From Pseudobacteroides cellulosolvens ATCC 35603 = DSM 2933 (GTDB taxonomy: Bacteria > Bacillota > Clostridia > Acetivibrionales > DSM-2933), in the NCBI RefSeq assembly GCF_001262605.1, contig NZ_LGTC01000001.1:1474501-1538500 (forward strand): a stretch of 64,000 nucleotides of DNA, given 5' to 3'. The position numbers were made by a program, and so were the translations under genes. The notes under the pieces are model-generated. The model did not search any database, had not been told where the DNA came from, and was given only the letters and a program-made list of their open reading frames with translations. Within the stretch, counting starts at the first letter, position 1. Every line of letters starts with the position of its first letter. Positions 62,101-64,000 of the stretch are shown in pieces.

Positions 62101-64000
62101 ACGATTTCTTTAAGCAAAGAGTTGTTTTCACACTCTTTCCCTTTTCAAGTATGGCCTCTCCTTCCACAGAACTATAATCGTTCTTATAGGCAAAAATTTT
62201 CAGCATACCTTCCTTACTTGACAATTTCACAATTCCCCGGCTGTTTGAAGCAAATTCTTTTACAGTGCCGTCATCAGACTGTACCAATACTTTTGCATTC
62301 GGTATGCAAGCTCCGTCTGACTCATCCACAATCTTTATTTCAACACCGCACGCCTTGTCATATGCAACTACATTTACTTTTGTCACGCTGCTGGCCTTGT
62401 TCCCAGCAGGATCATAGACAGTAAGAGTTGCATTGTATTCACCCTCTTTTGTGTAAATATGTACGGCTCTTGCTGTTTTTGCCGTATTTCCGTCACCAAA
62501 ATCCCATTCGTAGCTCGCTATCCGGTCATTATCATAAGACCCTCTACCGTCAAGTTCGACCTCCGTTCCCACTATGGCTGTTTGCTCTTCTCCCGCAACA
62601 GCTACAGGCAAAACAGTGTCCTTACCGGTAGGAATAACTTGCGCCTTATTGCTCCAGCTTGAATTGCCCCTTATATCTACGGCTTTAACCATATAATAGT
62701 ATGTTTTCTCTGGTTCAACACTGTCATCTGTGTATGAACGGTATTTTGTACTATTTATACACTCGTAGTCATTAAAGCTGTTCTGTACCATGCTTCGATA
62801 TATAAGGAATCCTGCGAGGTCGCTCTCTTCCCCACATGTCCATGAAAGCACCGCCTTAAAGTCCCCGGCCGAAGCAGTAAGAACAGGTGCTGCCGGAGGC
62901 TCCACATTAAGCCGATAGTTTACTTCCTTTGCGTCACTCACATTTCCAGCCGTATCTTTTGCTGTTACTATCACAGTATAATTCCCGTCGGACATTCCCG
63001 ATGTATTCCACTTGAATTCGACTATATCCCTGTATTTATCCACATCTGCTGTCCCGATAAGCTTCCATTCAGCAGCCTGGTCTGCTTGCACCCTGTACTC
63101 TGCCGTAACCGAAGCTACCTTATAGTTATCCTCGACAAGTATACCTATTGTTGGGTTTGCGGGAAGCATTGAGCCGGTAGGAGGAGATATTGTAATAATT
63201 TCGGGCTTTTCAGCGTCCGTTCCTGATTCCAGCAAAGCACCTTTCATCGGACCTGCAGCAAGGCTTTCATTATCTGCACAGTCAACAGCTGTTACCTTAT
63301 AGTAATAAGTAGTATTTTCAGTTGCTCCACTGTCGATATAACCCAATGCCAATACATTATCTTTGAGGAGCGTATACGGTCCTGTCTCAGCTGTACTCCG
63401 GTATACCCTGTAAAAATTCAGGTCATCTTCCTTGCCTTTATCCCATATAAGGGTAATGTGTGAATAATCAAAAGTTGCTTTGAAGCCTTCCGGCTGTCCC
63501 GGAGGAGTATGGTCAATCCTGTACTCTACAAAAGATGAACCGCCAGTTGAGTTCCCTGACTCATCGGAAGCTATGCTGCGTATGTAAAAGTTTCCTTCTT
63601 TCATTCCGGAGATATCCATATCATAATTCACTGAAGCATATAATGGTGAACCCTCCTGTTCTAAAACTGCAACATCCTTCCACATCTTCATGTCGTAAGA
63701 AATCTGGAAAGTAAATGTTTTTACCCCTTCATTGTCCCTCGCATTGGCCTGAAGCCTTATCCTGTCACTGTAATATCCTGGTGCCGGACCTATATGCATT
63801 ATTACAGGTGCATATACATCCTTTGTAGTAGTTACTTCTATTTCATCTGAGTATGTTCCTCTGTTGCCGAGAACATCATATGCAACTACCCTGAACCAGT
63901 AAGTCGAATTACAGCTAAGACCTGTAATCTGCATACCAAGCTTGTCGTTGACCCTTCCAGCACTTCTAAAACTTCCATCCGGAGAATCTTTTTGTTCTAC
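59108..64000 (-). CDS. Very large secreted multi-domain protein (5' end outside window)
   Basis: The frame is open from the right edge (64000) to the stop at 59108, over 1,600 residues, with VEQKDSPDGSFRSAGRV at the edge. Domain order: FN3 end, Ig-like, FN3 (ITLIWDKGKEDDLNFYRVYR), Ig-like, FN3 (AVLSWTCGEESDLAGFLIYR), PKD (AVAGEEQTAIVGTEVELDGR, YEWDFGDGNTAK), a carboxypeptidase-regulatory-like module, a Gly/Tyr-rich insert (GGYGGGYGWNGYGWNGY), several CARDB/DUF11-like beta-sandwiches, another CarboxypepD_reg-like module and a C-terminal beta domain ending QPFCQKKIE. No catalytic motif, dockerin or sortase signal is visible. It is probably an adhesin or cell-surface matrix protein. Confidence 0.85.
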   Translation of the reverse strand, partial: VEQKDSPDGSFRSAGRVNDKLGMQITGLSCNSTYWFRVVAYDVLGNRGTYSDEIEVTTTKDVYAPVIMHIGPAPGYYSDRIRLQANARDNEGVKTFTFQISYDMKMWKDVAVLEQEGSPLYASVNYDMDISGMKEGNFYIRSIASDESGNSTGGSSFVEYRIDHTPPGQPEGFKATFDYSHITLIWDKGKEDDLNFYRVYRSTAETGPYTLLKDNVLALGYIDSGATENTTYYYKVTAVDCADNESLAAGPMKGALLESGTDAEKPEIITISPPTGSMLPANPTIGILVEDNYKVASVTAEYRVQADQAAEWKLIGTADVDKYRDIVEFKWNTSGMSDGNYTVIVTAKDTAGNVSDAKEVNYRLNVEPPAAPVLTASAGDFKAVLSWTCGEESDLAGFLIYRSMVQNSFNDYECINSTKYRSYTDDSVEPEKTYYYMVKAVDIRGNSSWSNKAQVIPTGKDTVLPVAVAGEEQTAIVGTEVELDGRGSYDNDRIASYEWDFGDGNTAKTARAVHIYTKEGEYNATLTVYDPAGNKASSVTKVNVVAYDKACGVEIKIVDESDGACIPNAKVLVQSDDGTVKEFASNSRGIVKLSSKEGMLKIFAYKNDYSSVEGEAILEKGKSVKTTLCLKKSSIMVGELKVKRMTLDEIVNAGIDVNDPQNQWVYECEIHLGFTPVTFTVNGSGGILGGYGGGYGWNGYGWNGYCFSYGEYYIYPNAVSCPQHPEVAPTIYYLVIPAKVSWVKEFFEVTLIMQNTSEAGSPFVVTNSSAELKAPDGLTFIPSDFSSNTVVEMGNIAPEEVKEAKWVLRGDKKGSYNIRAEFNGILQPFGENINAVYTTKDPVKVWGEDAVVMHVKAEDYTFEGEPYLVMVNLENVSDAELYNVSLDIKQGENYTIAPECQTPAVFEKIKPREVKEVELWLIPSFTGKLDLSKSFIVKTDGNATIKTTLGSISASKALLQVQTDSNFVEADQDNYYTYDIIADIKDWRDTAENVTAEIELSDFEGIQNIQFIGSDRLKVQLGTLEPGMTKTAVWRIKFKAVSATSSLDYIIKVSGDNARSKKISGFINAGNAKFKLALDSEEKGVSDDGYCTYTIKASISNSGGIAKNAKASIKILSESEVQYTQLVSDTVQYIGIVSKKVTASWDIKFKPKSNSSKIEYQVIVSADNAQNVTQNGVLTMEGGLIIYVMDKNGLSAINNADVTITNEKGKKMSQKTGKEQSGVAMFFVKKDMYNLNVRKEGYYDYTLNIEYVGDQLFTVVLDNEESSVNPYIQAAYYEDSFNDGKCDLSIQDKIIELGNSQQVRIEASVNWRGCQPGEIRLYNGSEYTSFSGEVFSGTFDGIFSTEGNDTYLLAISGDGKKSQMFHINLFFKRRSYSKEGGMKIIPAAPELEMPFKAQSFPDMEFKFELGPVSYVSMIEDNKTKVVLGVDVSKLKEKGLISSIADDIGEWADSMERFNKAKGLMDTLKAESCYYDVSDQKGTPSFKIMGYYETDLNTGETNGGMIGSFSGTWDMTRQFIIGYVPVYISLGLEVGVDLKVDIKGNAGSVKPLIEVSPAIKPSAEAGVGIANVLSVGVNLECSIGATFKYDDKISAEGEVGESFSIVAKALAFEYSWTFQEAKQPFCQKKIE

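Noticed and set aside
59807..62662. Many plus-strand ORFs of 60-120 residues opposite the giant gene
   Set aside because: They are shadows of a long coding strand and have no RBS or domain content.

Overview
The window reads as chromosome of a low-GC, anaerobic, spore-forming, cellulolytic member of the Clostridia. Support comes from a family 9 cellulase with a C-terminal dockerin, a complete gerA-B-C spore germination operon, pyruvate formate-lyase, ferredoxin-linked indolepyruvate oxidoreductase, AT-rich intergenic DNA and strong AGGAGG ribosome sites. The dockerin repeats (D-L-N-N-D..N..D) look more like the type II-like enzyme dockerins of Pseudobacteroides (Bacteroides) cellulosolvens than the type I dockerins of Acetivibrio thermocellus. 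That species link is a guess from memory.

Layout. 0-9 kb is housekeeping: sbcC(partial)-sbcD, two small membrane proteins and a lipoprotein, the operon DUF512 radical SAM-der-plsY-gpsA, and yceD-rpmF behind a consensus promoter. 9-17 kb holds a decayed dockerin gene, a PilZ-like gene, and pflB-pflA preceded by two tandem ZTP (pfl-motif) riboswitches, each with its own terminator, directly downstream of purB; aspartate aminotransferase follows. 17-25 kb holds three genes matching the sulfide-dependent homocysteine pathway of methanogens (DUF39/COG1900, NIL-ferredoxin, COG2122), a MutS-like ATPase, an orphan cyclic-di-GMP-I riboswitch with no gene behind it, and HelD. 25-29 kb holds an M14 peptidase with PG-binding and LysM domains, and the dockerin cellulase. 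29-37 kb is an aryl-acid / aromatic amino acid fermentation block: RidA, ACT protein, two PaaK-type ligases, iorB, an iorA broken by a 1-nt frameshift, and an LctP-family permease.

37-52 kb is the accessory part with the least understood systems. A radical SAM/SPASM enzyme sits with two paralogous lipoproteins that share an unusually long conserved N-terminal segment. Next come gerA-B-C plus an unlisted 52-residue two-helix gene, then a lipoprotein serine hydrolase. A six-gene operon follows: DUF350 membrane protein, a 57-residue protein, a 225-residue unknown, a Gly/Ser/Tyr-tailed lipoprotein, an 822-residue double glutathionylspermidine-synthase-like ATP-grasp protein, and a membrane-anchored protein. 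It resembles the yjfL-yjfM-yjfC theme and may modify the lipoprotein tail.

52-64 kb holds a C_GCAxxG protein, an Mrp-NifX fusion under a DUF134 regulator with a 20-bp perfect palindrome in its promoter, a methyltransferase, pfkA, a truncated pseudogene beside an IS110 transposase with a candidate bridge-RNA region, and the 3' part of a very large secreted FN3/PKD/CARDB-type protein running off the right edge.

Across 18-37 kb there are four copies of an 85-90 bp structured intergenic repeat, all in the same orientation, two of them flanking the permease gene. I saw no tRNA, rRNA or CRISPR array.
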